Shown here: positions 39,109-52,254 of the stretch, piece by piece
Layout of the letters: each line of letters starts with the position of its first letter
Numbering within the stretch: the stretch's first letter is position 1
Origin: Oxyruncus cristatus
Lineage: Eukaryota; Chordata; Aves; Passeriformes; Cotingidae
Direction of reading: 5' to 3'
Assembly: GCA_013399855.1 (NCBI GenBank)
Contig: VXAY01002209.1
Span: 242,414-306,413, forward strand
Length of the DNA stretch: 64,000 nucleotides
Made by a program: the position numbers and the translations under genes
Notes under the pieces: generated by a model
Told to the model about the DNA's origin: nothing
Databases searched by the model: none
The model's input: the letters and a program-made list of their open reading frames with translations, nothing else

Positions 39109-42100
39109 ATGGATTTGACCCCACAGGACTGGGGTTTTGGTGTGTTTTTCTCCTTAGGAAGATGGTATCTTGGCTGATGAAATATTCATTCATGGCTGTT
39201 TCCAGTGGCTGTATTTAATGGTACAAAGTTATCACTACTCTCTGCCAGAATACTTCTGCCTATGTCACAGCTGCAAAGGGTGTCTCTTTATCATTTATTT
39301 ATATAAATAACTTCTTACCTATATAAGTAATTTCAACATAATGCTCCCAGACTGGGACCAAGGACATGGTGGGACCAGCTGGGAGTTCCTGTCCGTGGGA
39401 CAGCTCCAAGGGCTGAAATATGGGGATGATGGTACCCAGAAAAACAGCGTTGGAAATGCCTTCTTTCAATGATTACAACCACTGCCCATCAAGTATTTTA
39501 AATAAGGTTTGTTTTTAGCAAAAATCCAAAATACCTCATTTCAAAAATTCTGAGTTCTGTCACCCTTGAGAGTTTCTGGGTTTATATCTCATAGCAAGTA
39601 AAGAAAAATTGTCCTGTGATAAGAAGTTAATTCCCTCTTCTGAGGCCCTAAATCAAGGACCTTATTAACAAAGGAATACAGTTATCTGTCTGAATGGGAA
39701 CCTCGCTTGGCTTTTGATATCTTTTTGGGAATATTTATTTTAATTAAATTGAATATCTGCCTTGTATCTTGCAAATATCTGATTGTCTCTGCATCAGCTA
39801 TTGCCTAAGAGGAAATATAGACAAAGTAATCATTTATACATGCATGATTTTCTTACTGTGATCAACAATCCCTTTGTCTTCTGCCTTAATAATGCAAAAT
39901 ATCCTGTTTCCTCTCTGTTTGCTAATGCTGCTAACAGTGCTGCAAAGGATTCAAGTGCAACTGCTCCTGGACAAGTTTGAGGGACCTGGTACCTGCAAGT
40001 GGATGATAGCTGGAGTTCACAAACGGTTTGAATTCATTGAGTAAAGACTATTTTCAACCTCCTTGGAAAATTATTGAGTTTACTGGGTAGGGCTGCTTTT
40101 GAGAGTTTTACGATTCCCAGAATGGCCTGCTGTCTTAAGAGACATAATATTGGACCTTCTTCCACAGTCTGGCAGATAAAATTCCTGTTAAAGGCAATAG
40201 AAACTGTGGCAGTGTATGTAAACAAGAAACAGGACAAAGGAGAAAATTATAAACAAAGGAAATCTGATTTCTGCTTTTCACTGAAATTTGGGAAAGAAAG
40301 TGGTCAGGAGAAAATGCTGTTGTTTTACAGGTTTTATATCCACCACAGATACTGGCAATGCTTTGTTAATGTGTCTTGTGCCAAAGTGGTCCTGTGAGGC
40401 ACTGCTAGTGGGATTAAAACCGGTATGAAACATTTGAACATCTTAAAAACAGAGCAACCTCCCCTTTGAAATAGCGTCCCCCAGATGCTGAGGGCACGAG
40501 TGGTTCACAGCAGTGTCAGTAACATTCCTCCCCATGGAGGAGAACTTGATGAAATTGAGCAAGAGCAAACCAGCCCTTGGCACAACTCTGTGAGATCCAT
40601 TGGTGCTGGACTAGTCAAGAATTTGGTCTGGTAAACAAAGGGAGTTGTCTCTCCACATGACAGAGGCAACTGTAAGAGGTCACCCAACTTTCCTCACCAC
40701 CAGCCTTTAATGAGGGATCCTACATGCAGAGATCAAATGGAACTGAGCAAGAGGGGCTGGGATAGGCTCTGGAAGAGGCCCTCCTGGAGTCAGTGACAAT
40801 AAGCCTAGCTCTTGAGAGCTGTCCAAACTGCTCACACCAGGCATGCCAACTCTGCTGTACAGTATAGTACAGTGCTGCATTCCACTGTACACCTGCCTAA
40901 GATGAACTGATCCTGCTGGACATCTGGGGTGTTTGTGGGATCTTTCTTCTGCTTGTCAAAGCAACTCTGCGTAGCCCCTGCTTGTCTGAGTCAGCACTGG
41001 TTATGGGGATGGCCACTGTCTGTGGGTATGTGGGTGAAAGTAGGATATCTTGCTCTTTGATAGTTGACTGGCTCTTCTAGACAAACAGTGCATGTGTCTT
41101 TCATTTTGTTTTTATATCAAAATTCCTTCCCAGGGGATGAGCCTTCGAAATCTTGGCAAGATAGTATTGATCCACCCAGCGTGAAAGGGAGCCACCAAAG
41201 CTTTGTCAAAAGTCTGAACTATTCCTTACTCCCCTAAAATCACCTAATGCCTTTACTTAAAAATGTCTGACAATGTGTAACTTAGCTGTGGTCTGCATTC
41301 TACCAGGAAAAGAACACCTCCACAGACTAATTGTAATCACTGATGGTAGGTTTAGAAATGAATGCTAATTTGGACTTTTGGTCCTATATGAAAAAAAAAT
41401 AAATTAATAATTTCTGCTCTTCTACAGAGATCTGAGACTTCCCTTTCAAGTCCTTCATGTGATTTCAAAAAGAGGGAATGCTTCATTCAGAATATCCACA
41501 AGCTTTGTGTGACTCAGGTTGTTGCCATATATTCTGGTTTGTCCTCGAGTGAAGGAAATGTGTAACAGTTAAAAAGGAGAAAAAGATTTGGTGTTGAACT
41601 GATGAGGTGGTTTTGTATTTTTTTTCTTCTTTGTTCTGTCACAACTTTCTTTTCTTGTACTATTTATTTTGTACTCCTTAATGTCTTGAAAACAGCTTAT
41701 GAGAGACTCACAGAGTAATTTATGGCTCTGATATGTTTCATTATTATCTCTGCTTGCTCAACTTTCCTGAATGAAAATGATTTTAAAACAGAGGTTTTTT
41801 CAGCATTCTGGAATAATATAGGAGAGCTCACACCTGTATCTGTAATGAGTTATTTGCTAAAGCATTTTATGACAGTTAAAGTTCCCTACCTCTTGGGTTC
41901 CTGCTATAATTAATAATATCTAGAACTTTAAATTGTAACTTTTAGTAAATTATATAGGGAGCTGATGCAAGTTCTGTTTTCATGGGGGGAAGCTGGACAT
42001 CTGGAAGGATGGCAATTAAACTTACAGATTCCTCTATTCAGCTGATGAACTGCTGTTATAGCACCTACAATTCTCGATTTGTTGCTGAGGTTCCCTGCAG

Positions 42101-42818
42101 GAGAAGACAACCCAAAAAGGTTTTGGGGAACAAGATCTGAAGGATTCTCTAAAGGGGGCACTGAAAGCAAGACTAAATAAACCAGGGGAGAATGGGGAAG
42201 AAGAGTCACAAGGTCTGTGGCCGTGGCCGTCTCCTGAACCTGGTCTGGGCTGCTCATGGGGGAGGGACAAAGGATGGAGAGATAGGACCTTGCTTCTGGG
42301 CTCAGGGGGATACCACAAAGCTAACTTGGGGCCAGGTAGGCTGGATTTATTTGGGAAAGAGCAGCTCCTACAGGAGTGCAGAGTGCCCAAGCTATGATCT
42401 GATCTGTGCTACCAACACCAACCATCTATAAATGAAAGGAAGACAAAGCAATCACTGAAAACATACGTTTTTGCATTTCTATGCAACTTTGCAGTAATGT
42501 AGAGCTAGACATATTTCCAGTGTATGTATGCAAAGTATGTGACTGTGCCAGAAATGTGCCAGAAATTAACTTAATCAAAGGAATTGCATGGATTTCATGT
42601 AGTTACTATTTTTTTGCTATTCCAACAGGTCACTGTATTGTCATTAAAATCAGGAAGAGGCCCAGTGGTCTTCTTACACCACAGTTTCTACAGTTATGCT
42701 CAATTTACATCCAAATAAACAGCAGAGAAAGCTCAGAGTTTAGAGAAAATCAAGAAATTATTTACTTTCAAGTGGAATTGATCTCCTCAGCCAACAATAA
42801 CAGAAAGAAAGAAGTATT
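39109..42818. other. non-coding stretch, nothing recognised
   Basis: It contains short opposed frames at 40.0-40.9 kb and overlapping minus-strand frames (109 and 118 codons) at 41.93-42.39 kb in a GC-richer patch. None has recognisable content. A 130-codon plus-strand frame at 42481-42873 runs into the microsatellite, which supplies its repetitive C-terminus. Confidence 0.5.

Positions 42819-42852
<34 letters not shown>
42819..42852. repeat. compound microsatellite (TG)8(TA)9
   Basis: Eight TG units (42819-42834) are followed directly by nine TA units (42835-42852). Perfect within each part, and likely polymorphic in length. Confidence 0.95.
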
Positions 42853-44195
42853 AAAAACATACAAATTTTATAATAGATTGGCCTGACACATGAAGTATTA
42901 CACTGCATCACTTAGCATGTCTTAAAGAAAACAAAACCTTTTACTGAGCAGTTACCATTCAGACAGGTTATGGCATTTGTAGAGTAATTAGCAACTGTAA
43001 AATATGACTAACCAAATCATTATTTTTAACTAAAAACATAGGCGCCTACATTCTTATGTATAAAACATTTTTTATAAGCTGTGCATGACCAGGGAATATT
43101 TTATAACAGCGCTTAAGACAGAGAAAATACTAATCAGGATTTTAAATGTCTGTAGTTATAGTCCTGTAAACGTTCTCGAAAATGAAATGAATAGCTTCCA
43201 GAGAGGGGCATAACCAGAGAGGTGATGCAATGGTGCCAGGGGGAAGGAATGGGCTGATGGGAGAGCTACTAAGAGGCCTCGGGTGCTGTGCAAGTCATCC
43301 AACACGCAGGAGAGAGACTGGCCCATTGCTAAGGTCCTCTGTGGTCTGACATTGCTTTGGGTCAGGGACAATGGCTACAGGTGCTGCAAAAAGAAGGGAA
43401 AGTGACATTCAACTTTACATTGATGTAAAATAAGTACCAGTGAAATAGGACTAAGCTTTTTAAATGGATTTAAAGGATTCTTTCTTCTCCATCAGAGTGC
43501 AGTACTGATTTTGCTAGCACCTTACCAACTTCCAGAGCGCAGCAGTTTCAGCATCTGGGAGGAGGCTTTTCCCAGGGATCTCTCACTGTGCTTCTTAACA
43601 AAGCACTCTGGATTGCTCACCTGGCTTCCCTTTAAATTTACAGATCTTAAAAATGACTTCAGCGCCAACCCACTGGAGTTGATCTAAGTTCCCTCAAGTC
43701 TCATGGAACTTAGCTCATGTTCATCAAGAGCTTCTCTGAGTTGCAAGTCAGTGAGGTGTGAAATGCTTGTGGTTTGGTGATTCACAGAACTCTCACCGTG
43801 AGCCTTAATTAATCAATCTTTGCAAGGAATTTGAAATCCTTAGATGAAAGGCTCTGTGGCTGCAAAACACTCTTATTACAATGGCCACCACTTGTCTTCA
43901 TGGGGACCTCAGTTTTACCATTCTTTTTTGTACCATTGCAATAGCTTCCCTTTTATGTTGAAAGGGGAAGAGCTGTGTAAACATGTTCACCAGCAAACAT
44001 TTCTCATGCTGGTGGTTTAAAAGAAACTATACTTGAAAAGCAACACAACTTTCAGCCCTATCTGCTCAAGCTGTGATCTTGTCAGGCTGCAGACACTAAA
44101 TGAGGCTGGGCTGGGTCAGCACTACCATGGCAAAACAGGCAGTCATGCTAATGATTGAGAAAAATAACGCATATGAATCCAAATTCCTCCACTGT
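42853..44195. other. non-coding stretch, nothing recognised
   Basis: AT-rich to 43.15 kb and mixed afterwards. Frames are short and unrecognised. Confidence 0.5.
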
Positions 44196-44210
44196 GGCGC
44201 CCTCAAGAGC
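44196..44210 (-). promoter_or_regulatory. possible CTCF-like motif
   Basis: GGCGCCCTCAAGAGC shares the GGCGCCCTC core of the reverse-strand CTCF consensus (about GGCGCCCTCTAGTGG), but its 3' half is degraded. It is in the same orientation as the candidate at 11358-11372. Weak, motif-only evidence. Confidence 0.25.
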
Positions 44211-47200
44211 ACTGGGAACCTATGAACTGTCCTCCTAAACTGCTGTGGCATGAATCAAAGCAAAAAACTCTTCTTGCTGCCAGTAAACTAGATCTTCATT
44301 CTTTGCACAGTAAAATTACTGATCTAGCATACCACCAGAGTATATGATGTAGCTTCACTGAAGGCAAAGAAATCTATCCCCAAGAGCGTACAGTCTGCAT
44401 CCTGAGCATGGGTGTGTCAATGGATGTGGTTGAAAAACAGAAGGAAAGAGAGAGGTGTGAAGGATGATGTTAAAATTACGTTGTACTTCTGTCAGATGCG
44501 GTTTTCATTTTCCCACACTTAAGACATTTTGCTTGGCTTGGATGTTCACAGCTCTCAGTTTCACAGGTAGATTCCTTTCTCCTGGTACTTGAACCAGAGT
44601 GGTTTTTGATCATCTTATGCATTCCCATTTGAGAGAGAATAATTTAATGAAAATAACTTGCACAGGCACTTAGAATTATGCACTGTTATTTGACACTCCA
44701 GGTTTGTCTGATTTTTTGGTATAGAAATTTTGTATTCACACTACAAGATTAATCATCAAGGAAAAGAGATTAAGAGATAATTGACTCCTCCACAACTAGA
44801 TTGTCATGTCTAGTACACAAAGTACTCTCTGAGGTGAAGAAATTTTTCTTCCTCTGTTTGCAGAAACGTGTAGGACAATTATGAGTGGAATATGGGTTTG
44901 TTATTGTATGGTTATGGTCACATAAATACCCATGTTTTCTGCCCAGATAGCCAGTGTTAAAGATAATAACAGAGCAAAGAGTATAGGTTGTGTTGAGCTG
45001 CTTGTTGGGATCTGAGGTTGGTTTTGGAGTTGATACCCAAGCCCAGGCTTTTCCTTTACAATCTGTGTTTAAAAGCAGTTGGTGAATGTCAGGAAAAATT
45101 GAAACAGGTCTGGGTTCTGTAGGTGGCAAATGGAGACTACTAATCATGGTAAAAAGATGTGAAAAACAAACACTAAAAGATAGACAAAAGGACAAGAGAA
45201 GGATGGTGCTTCCTGAAATCCTCTATGCACCAATTGAAGTAAGAGTTTGAGGACATGCTATTGCACTTTATGTTAAAAAGCAGTATTCTGAAATCTGTTC
45301 CAAAACACCATGAAGAAAAAAGTACCACATAAATGTCACAGTAGATGTGCACCACTGTCTTCAGCAGCACATCTGTGTAAAGAAAGTCTTGTCCATACAA
45401 CACTCAAGCACAGCAATCTTACTTTTCCACTGATTCTGTCTTCTGATCTTTCCAACTTGGCTTCTTTCCCATCTAAGTTTAGGTTTATCACTCACTTCTG
45501 ATCATGTCTGGAAGGTTTTTCTAAACATAATTTTTGTGTATCATAAATGATCTGAGATCAGCTTAGTTAGTTGTAAGCTACTGTTTGGTACTCAGGATAC
45601 CTGTGTAACTGGTTGTGCAAAAACTGCTCATCTAATCTGGTGTGTCTAAGACCTCAGATGCACTTGGAGATTCCAGTGCTTAGGATAGAGCAGAAGAAGG
45701 AGGACCACCCATGGAATTTTCATATTGAGGCAATGAAGAGCTAGGAAAGTCCCAAGCCACAGTTGCTCCAGTTTCAATGTTCTTTACGCATGCTTTAAAT
45801 GATTAGATCGTGTCCTAGATTCTTGAGAGCTCACACTTGTATTCATTCCACTGGCAGAGAAGAAAACTGGAGGAAAAATCAATTTGTACCTGGGGAACTC
45901 CACCATATGGAACTTAATGTCTGTTGTTTCTATGCCTGCAAGGTCCTTTCTCTGCCTTAAAAAATTTCGGTGCCTCGGAAAAAAGAAGAAGTTATGTTTT
46001 TTCTATGAGGCAGCATTCAGCATCAAGGTAGTTTGGGGAAGAACAAGCCTGAGCATGTAGCTGAAGCAGCCTTGCCCCTGTTGGGCTGCAGAATTCAGCA
46101 ACCCCAGCCATACCTAGGCTTTCCTACATGAGCTTTTTCCGAAGAAAGTTGCAGAACTACATTTGAAAAAAATGTGCGTAACTCACATTCATAGAGCTTC
46201 CTGGATTTTCATGCTAGTGCAAGATAAAATCACGGCAGTGCAAGTGTAATTTGAAATGAAGGAAAGACAGATTTGAAATGTCCAGGGAACGAATTCATTT
46301 GGCCCAATGAAAATTTACTGTTTCCTTTAAAAACACTTGGTTCTGATCACTAAGCAGCTCACACAGATCCAAGACTTTTTCTATGTCATATTCATGCAAA
46401 TAATTCAGTTGTTTCTGTGTTTCTTGTTCATTTAACCTACACTCTGATTTGGCTGCATTTTTATTGTTCAATCCATTTGGACTGGTAATATTTATTTCAG
46501 CACTTAGTACTTGTTTTCTAATCAGTAGAACTTAGTAAGACTTCCTACGTGTGGCAGAAGAAATATCATGTTTGGATCACTCATAACTTTTGCTTCCATC
46601 TAATACATTTGTGAATTATTACCTTAGTTTCTCAAAGTTCATTAAAAATTAAAATTAATTTAATGAAACAACATTGTCCCAAAGTCAAGTAGCTCAAATA
46701 TTCATTTTTTATTAAACATTAGTTTCATTTACACTTTCAAATTACATTTTGTTCAAAGGTCTCATGAAAAGAAATTTCTTTCTTTTTCCCTGTCCTTCTA
46801 AAATAAATGTTGAGAGGATTCAGCATTCAAAGAGCTCATAGAATTTGAGATAAAAATAATCCAAGAGGATTTCCATGCTGATAGGAATATGGTCCAGGGT
46901 ACACTTTGAGGAAATGGCATAAAAGCAAATGTTAGAAAAGTTAGATTAATAAGTAATCATTTTCTCTGACAATAAAATCAAGTGGTATAGGCTAGACATG
47001 AGTGGAATGTGTAAGTCATTGCTTTAAAAATGGGCTGGGGCAAGCAGCATTTGGTCAGGTGTGCACAGGATCCACACTTCAATTTTGAGTCAGCCTCTTA
47101 AAAATCAAGTTAATTATTGTTTGGAAAGGGAGCAGCATGTATTGCTCTGTTTGGAAATAGAGGCTCTACACCAAGACATCGAACAGATAAAAATGGTTGA

Positions 47201-47239
47201 GAGGTGGAAAGTAAGAGCCTGCAAGACCACAAAGCTTCT
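44211..47239. other. non-coding stretch, nothing recognised
   Basis: The longest frame, 141 codons on the minus strand at 44770-45195, has no domain I recognise and is read as chance. No mobile element or RNA gene seen. Confidence 0.5.
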
Positions 47240-48250
47240 GTGTTGAAAGAAAAATAGTGGGTTTTGTTTACTGATATTCAGCTCTTTTTAGCTGTATGAA
47301 TTAAGTGACACACAAATATTTTTATGACTGCATTTATTCTCCATAACAATATGAATGAGCCACTGAATAATAACCAAGTCCCTTGTGACTGCAGAAGAAG
47401 GGTGATTAAATTATAATCACATTGGATTAATTAATCTATAATATTTGTACTTTATATGAAAGAGGAAAATCAGACTTCAACATAAAGGTTATGTACTCAT
47501 GAGGTCTGTGTCTTAATAAAGAAAAGGCTTTGGGAAAAAGCTTGACAAGCCCCCCAGATATGATATGTTGTAAATGTAGACAGAAGGTTATTACTGATAT
47601 AAAATACATTCAATGTAATTATCAGCCACAACAAATAATCAGAGAGATGATAATGAATAATTAACATTTTTATTTTTCTGTAGTAATGTGTCTAATAGAT
47701 AAGTGCACAACATAGAATTAATTTATTATGCTATAGCATTTTAGTAATGAAAACTGTATCATCAAAATATCTCTTCAGTGGTAGTGGAAGATATCAGCTT
47801 AAATAACTGATAAGGCTTATTCCTTTGTTTTCTACTCCCAATTGCACTGAAGATGCCCTGAAAACAAGGAACTAGCAAAAGGAACTATAATAGTCTTGAA
47901 AGAAAAGCATAATAAAAATATAAAACTTATGACCTGATTTTCTAGGCCCAGTAAATTAAAAAAATGCAGGTTATTTACAAAGAAGACTCTTAATTTATTG
48001 CATTAAATTCATACACATTGTATTTTAATTTAATTTCTGCTGAATTTGTTGCTAATAAATTGTGGCTTTAATCCTTTCCAAATAAAATACCAGTTACAAC
48101 TTATAAGGAATCAGTTAGTGTGTCAAAATAATCTCTGGTCTGAATGAGAGAGAAAATTTATGCCTGAAAGATAACGTAGATTTTAATTACTTATATCCAA
48201 CAATTTATGTATTGAAAGGATATTCTCATAACTGTTTAATAAACCTCATT
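47240..48250. promoter_or_regulatory. candidate conserved AT-rich non-coding block
   Basis: About 1 kb of AT-rich but non-repetitive DNA with almost no frames. It contains clustered homeodomain-type cores (GGATTAATTAATC near 47424, GAATAATTAAC near 47654, GAATTAATTTATTATG near 47716). This resembles a vertebrate conserved non-coding element, but AT-richness alone could produce the motifs. Confidence 0.25.
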
Positions 48251-51200
48251 TTATGAATGATATTTGTTACTTTTAAATAACAATAAATAATGTTTATTTT
48301 TAAGTTGATTTTTTTTTTTTACTTGTGGGAGAAAAAAGATTAATTTTATCATACTGCATAGAAGACAGTCATCTGCGTGAGTGTCATTTCTGAAATCCTG
48401 GAGCTCTGAGCAGGCATGCCCTGTGCTTTTGAAGCCCAAAGTGTGATTTTTATTGATGTTTTTAAAACTTTCTAATAAAGCCTGAACTTTAATCAGACAC
48501 TTAAAAGCCCTTGGACCTCAGCTTGGCTCGGTTTCATCTGGTCCACAGTTTAGGCTTATCTTTAGCTAATACTGATGTGTTTCACTGAGTGTTGCTCACG
48601 CTGATTATACTGTATTAAGTAAAACTTTGTATTTCAAAACAGATTATTTTCTTCTGCCGTTCTTGGAGACCACAGGTAGAGAGAGGCAGACCGTGCCCTG
48701 AGAGTGTGAAGTATAAATCCTTAGTGAAACTTCAGGGGTTAAACGTGAGCCTTTGGGTTTCTACTGTTTAATCAACAAGAAGCTACAAAACACCACAGGC
48801 TGTTTTACTTTCTTGAGGTGATGGCTGAAGTGAAAGAGAGGGCAAAAAAATTGAGCAGAGCTGCCCTGTCCTCCAGCAGCCAGACAAGATCCTGCGTAGG
48901 GAAAGCGGCTCTTGCGGTGCATTGGTAAGTCAAATCTGAAATGTCCATTAACACCATCTCTGTCTTGTTTTCATGTGATGCCTCTCCAATCTGGTACAAT
49001 GCAGGCCCAAGGATGTCTGTGAGGAAGAAGGGAGGCTGTACGAAGAAAGAAAGTAATGGAGAAGCATATTTCAGGTAAAAAGAGAGCAAGAGGGGGAGAG
49101 GATCTGGTGATTGGAAAGCCTTATGTTGATATGGTTTGTAGGCTTGGAGGAGATGTAACAGTCTCGTTAATCCTGCCTGCTGCAAATTACACTGATTATC
49201 CTCACCAAGGCCAAAGTTGCACTTTTTCAGGATACTATAGAGGCAAAAATACATTGCAAATACTCTGCTGCAAAGTCAGGTCCAACACACAGACCTGGTT
49301 CTGGGATCGTAGTGAGCACACTGGCTTAGACCTGTCTGAAGACCAACACGATGGTGGTCATGTTCTTGATCAAAAAACCCAGTGTAGATGAGTGCAGAAA
49401 GCTTTTCTTTCTGTATATTTGAGCAAGAATTTCCAACACAGGTGAGTTCCAACTGCAATGCTGGCTGCCTTTAGTGTGACATCAAATCATCCTAGGGATT
49501 CATCACCCAAGGATTTGCTTTAATCCACACCACTGGCTAAACTGCCAATGGTAATGCCCACTTTGAGGAAAGTGATATAGGCTAAGTCATTCATGTTCCA
49601 AAAATACTTCCCTTAACTGGGAAAATTGAAGAATGCCTATTCTGGGGAATCATAAGCTGTTTGGGGAGTCTGCTCAGTCAGTATTCAGAGGCTTCGCTGT
49701 CTTCAGTCCATATCATTCCTCAGGGCTCCCAGGCTGATTTTTTTTTTGTTTGTTTGTTTCTTTATGAACAGCTCCATCAGTTTTCTCTTTCTGAGCAATA
49801 TTTTAGCACTTTCCCTTCTTTTTTTTTTTTTTCTTCTTGTTCTCAGAGGTCTGCTTATTAAATTACTATACAACTGTGATACTAAATCTCATTTTTTGTC
49901 TGTAGTGCTCAGAAGAGGCAGATAAGACAAGGGGAGGGACAAACCATTTGTCTATCAGTAGACTATGAGAAGCAAGAGAAAGTGGAGAGAGGAAGATGAT
50001 ACTTTTGATGAATATTTGTAGCTGAACAAGACAGTGCACTAAATGGCTTTTCTATTTTCAGTATTGGAGCATACCTGTATTTCTAAAAGCAAAAGACTTT
50101 TACAAGGCTATAAATCAAATATGAAGGGGTTTTTTTTAAAAAAAAAAAACTTAAAAAGATTTATAATTGCCTCTGGCAACTTACTATTCCCTGCTAGCCA
50201 AATTAATCTCCTGTTTACTTTATTGACTAAGGTATATTCTTCAGTTAAGAAAATTTTTGGTCATCTTACTAGGCTGTATGGTCAGCAATAGCCTGAGGTA
50301 ACTTGCAGGAAGTGACTTATGGGTCTGTGTGGGAGAGGAAGTTATGAAGCACTCTACTGCAGGCACAAAGAGGGTAAAAGTGGACACCAGAGATTAAAAA
50401 AAAAAAAAAGACTTTAACATAGAAAGTTAAATCAATAAACTTTAAATCTTACTGTTAATACCCCTTCAGCAGTGGCTGTTTTTTCCGGATATAACGTGGT
50501 GGTGATTTGCTAATTGATTTGGTCATCAAAGAGGCTAATGACCCAGTCTACAGTGGAAAACAAAGCCATTGGTAATCTAGAAGACCATGGAATGTAGTAG
50601 TGAAATGTAGCGGGTCCATGTGGGCCATTTCCACCAAGCAAAGTAAGTCCCTGTTTCTATCCCTGTGGGTACAAAGACACCCTGGACTGAGGTGTCCTTA
50701 CTGGGGTGTACAGAGCATTGGTACTGCTGGCAGTGCTCATAGAAGGTGCAAGTCCTCTCTGTGCTGAAGGGGACCCTCCTGGGGGCACAAAGTGAAATTT
50801 AACTTTTGGGTTCGCTGGCAATGTCAGTTTTTACCTTCTTTCTATTTATGTTTAAGTTGAGCAAGGATTTCAAAATAAGAGTTGACGTTTAGTTCTTTTT
50901 AAAAAGCAATTGTTTCAGCTAGTTTGTTGCTGAGGAATTACTCAATTCCCTGCTTAAAAAAGGTCTTTTTTAGAAAAAGTATGTAGAATTATGTTTTGGA
51001 AAATCTTGACCATCTTTCTATCTTTTCTCAAAGACAAATTTTTAAAAACTAAACCTCTCCTGTCATCAGGTTAATGACATGATGTCCCATACCCCCTCTA
51101 AATCTAGTTATTATTGATCAGGTAATGCAATATTTAATTATACTTGCAGGGGAGAGGGACTTCTTCAGTGTGTGATTCATTATCCCTTATGAATGGAAAC

Positions 51201-51760
51201 TTCTCAATCTTGGTAGATAAGCAATAAACAAATGTTATTGATTGGTCTCCAACATCAAATAAGGATAATAAATACCACAATTTGGGGCTTGAATGTCACA
51301 TTCAAGAGAAGCTTCATAACCATCCATTAATGAGTTTCTAATCTTTGCCCCCCCCTTGCTAATGCCAGCTGTGATCTCTTCCTGATCATTACAACTTCCC
51401 TGTCATCACAGAATTACTCTGCTTTGGATTATCTACATTAATACAGGCTGACTGTAAAAATCTTAACAGTGTTGAATGAATTGTACTAAAGCCACTTATT
51501 TAAAGAAGACAAGTTTCTTTAAAGGAAAAATTTAGTGGAAATTAAAGAAACAGCAAGAATAAAAAGCAGCAAAATGGCAAACTGGTATAAGAAAAGTTTG
51601 AGTAAGATTGCGAGAGAATTTTTTCTATTACTGAACAAACTTTCTAATGAAAGTTTCATGGGTCGAGATAAAGAAAGGGAGACATCACTCACCAGTTGCC
51701 TTCACTGTCTAAACAGTGTAATCAATTTAATTTTTAACCAATCAAATAGTGTAGGATAAT
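48251..51760. other. non-coding stretch with simple runs
   Basis: T-runs lie at about 48309-48320, 49739-49747 (followed by GTTT repeats) and 49820-49831, with a T8A12-like tract at about 50131-50149. A 149-codon minus-strand frame at 48805-49254 is unrecognised. No gene called. Confidence 0.5.
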
Positions 51761-51778
51761 AAAAAAAAAAAAAAAAAA
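51761..51778. repeat. poly(A) run, 18 bases
   Basis: An uninterrupted A18 at the left edge of the avian repeat described next. It may belong to that element, because related copies that I recall carry an A-rich tract at this place, or it may be an independent simple repeat. Confidence 0.85.
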
Positions 51779-52254
51779 CCACAAATCTTAAAAACACCTT
51801 TTTCTCCCAGCCCTTCCTTCATCCTGGGCTTAGCTCTACTCACAGTTTTTTCACCCTCCTCCTCCCAGCAGGACAGGGGGACAGGGAATGGGGGCCATGG
51901 TCAGTTTACCACATGTTGTCTCTGCTGCTCCTTCCTCATCCAGGTGAAGACTCATCACACTCTCCCCCTGCTCCAGCGTGGGGAACCTCCCACAGGAGAC
52001 AGTCCTCCTTCCCCTCCTTCTTCACTGACCTCGGGGTCTGCAGGGCTCACATATTCTCACTCCTCTCTCCAGCTGCAGTTGCTGTTGTGCAGGCGTTTTT
52101 TTACCCTTCCTGGCCTTGGACAGCAGTGGATCTGTGTTGGAGCTGGCTGGCATTGGCTCCATCGGCCACAGAGAAATTTCTCACAGCTTTTTCACAGAAG
52201 CCACCCCTGTAATTGTCCCTGCTACCAAAACCTTACTGTGTAAACTCAATACAC
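51779..52254 (-). mobile_element. degraded avian interspersed repeat, probably an ERV long terminal repeat fragment
   Basis: This GC-richer block has the wording of a repeat I recognise from many bird genomes. Ordered landmarks on the plus strand are CCTGGGCTTAGCT (51822), ACATGTTGTCTCTGCTGCTC (51911), CTGCTCCAGCGTGGGG (51969), CTTCACTGACCTCGGGG (52020), CACATATTCTCACTCCTCTC (52048), GCTGGCATTGGCTCCATC (52145) and GCTACCAAAACCTTACTG (52221). The right end, CAATACA at 52248-52254, read on the minus strand begins TGTATTG, as a retroviral LTR would. Compared with intact copies as remembered, a long middle part made of repeated CTGCTCCAGCGTGGG-type units is missing at about 52010. A shorter piece is missing at about 52107, and the far LTR end is absent. 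No gag, pol or env frame adjoins. Two overlapping 99-codon frames here are shadows. Family name not assigned. Confidence 0.65.

Noticed and set aside
40855..40892. GTACAGTATAGTACAGTG-type inverted repeats
   Set aside because: Short, with no flanking target-site duplication or transposon ends. Likely chance.
43117..43190. Heat-shock-element-like TTCTCGAA near 43175
   Set aside because: Only one properly spaced inverted GAA pair. The third unit required for a strong element is in the wrong phase.
44770..45195. 141-codon minus-strand frame
   Set aside because: No recognisable domain, no supporting splice or promoter context.
48805..49254. 149-codon minus-strand frame with hydrophobic stretches
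   Set aside because: No known family, and a plus-strand frame of 111 codons overlaps it. Leucine-rich runs arise easily from pyrimidine-rich codons.
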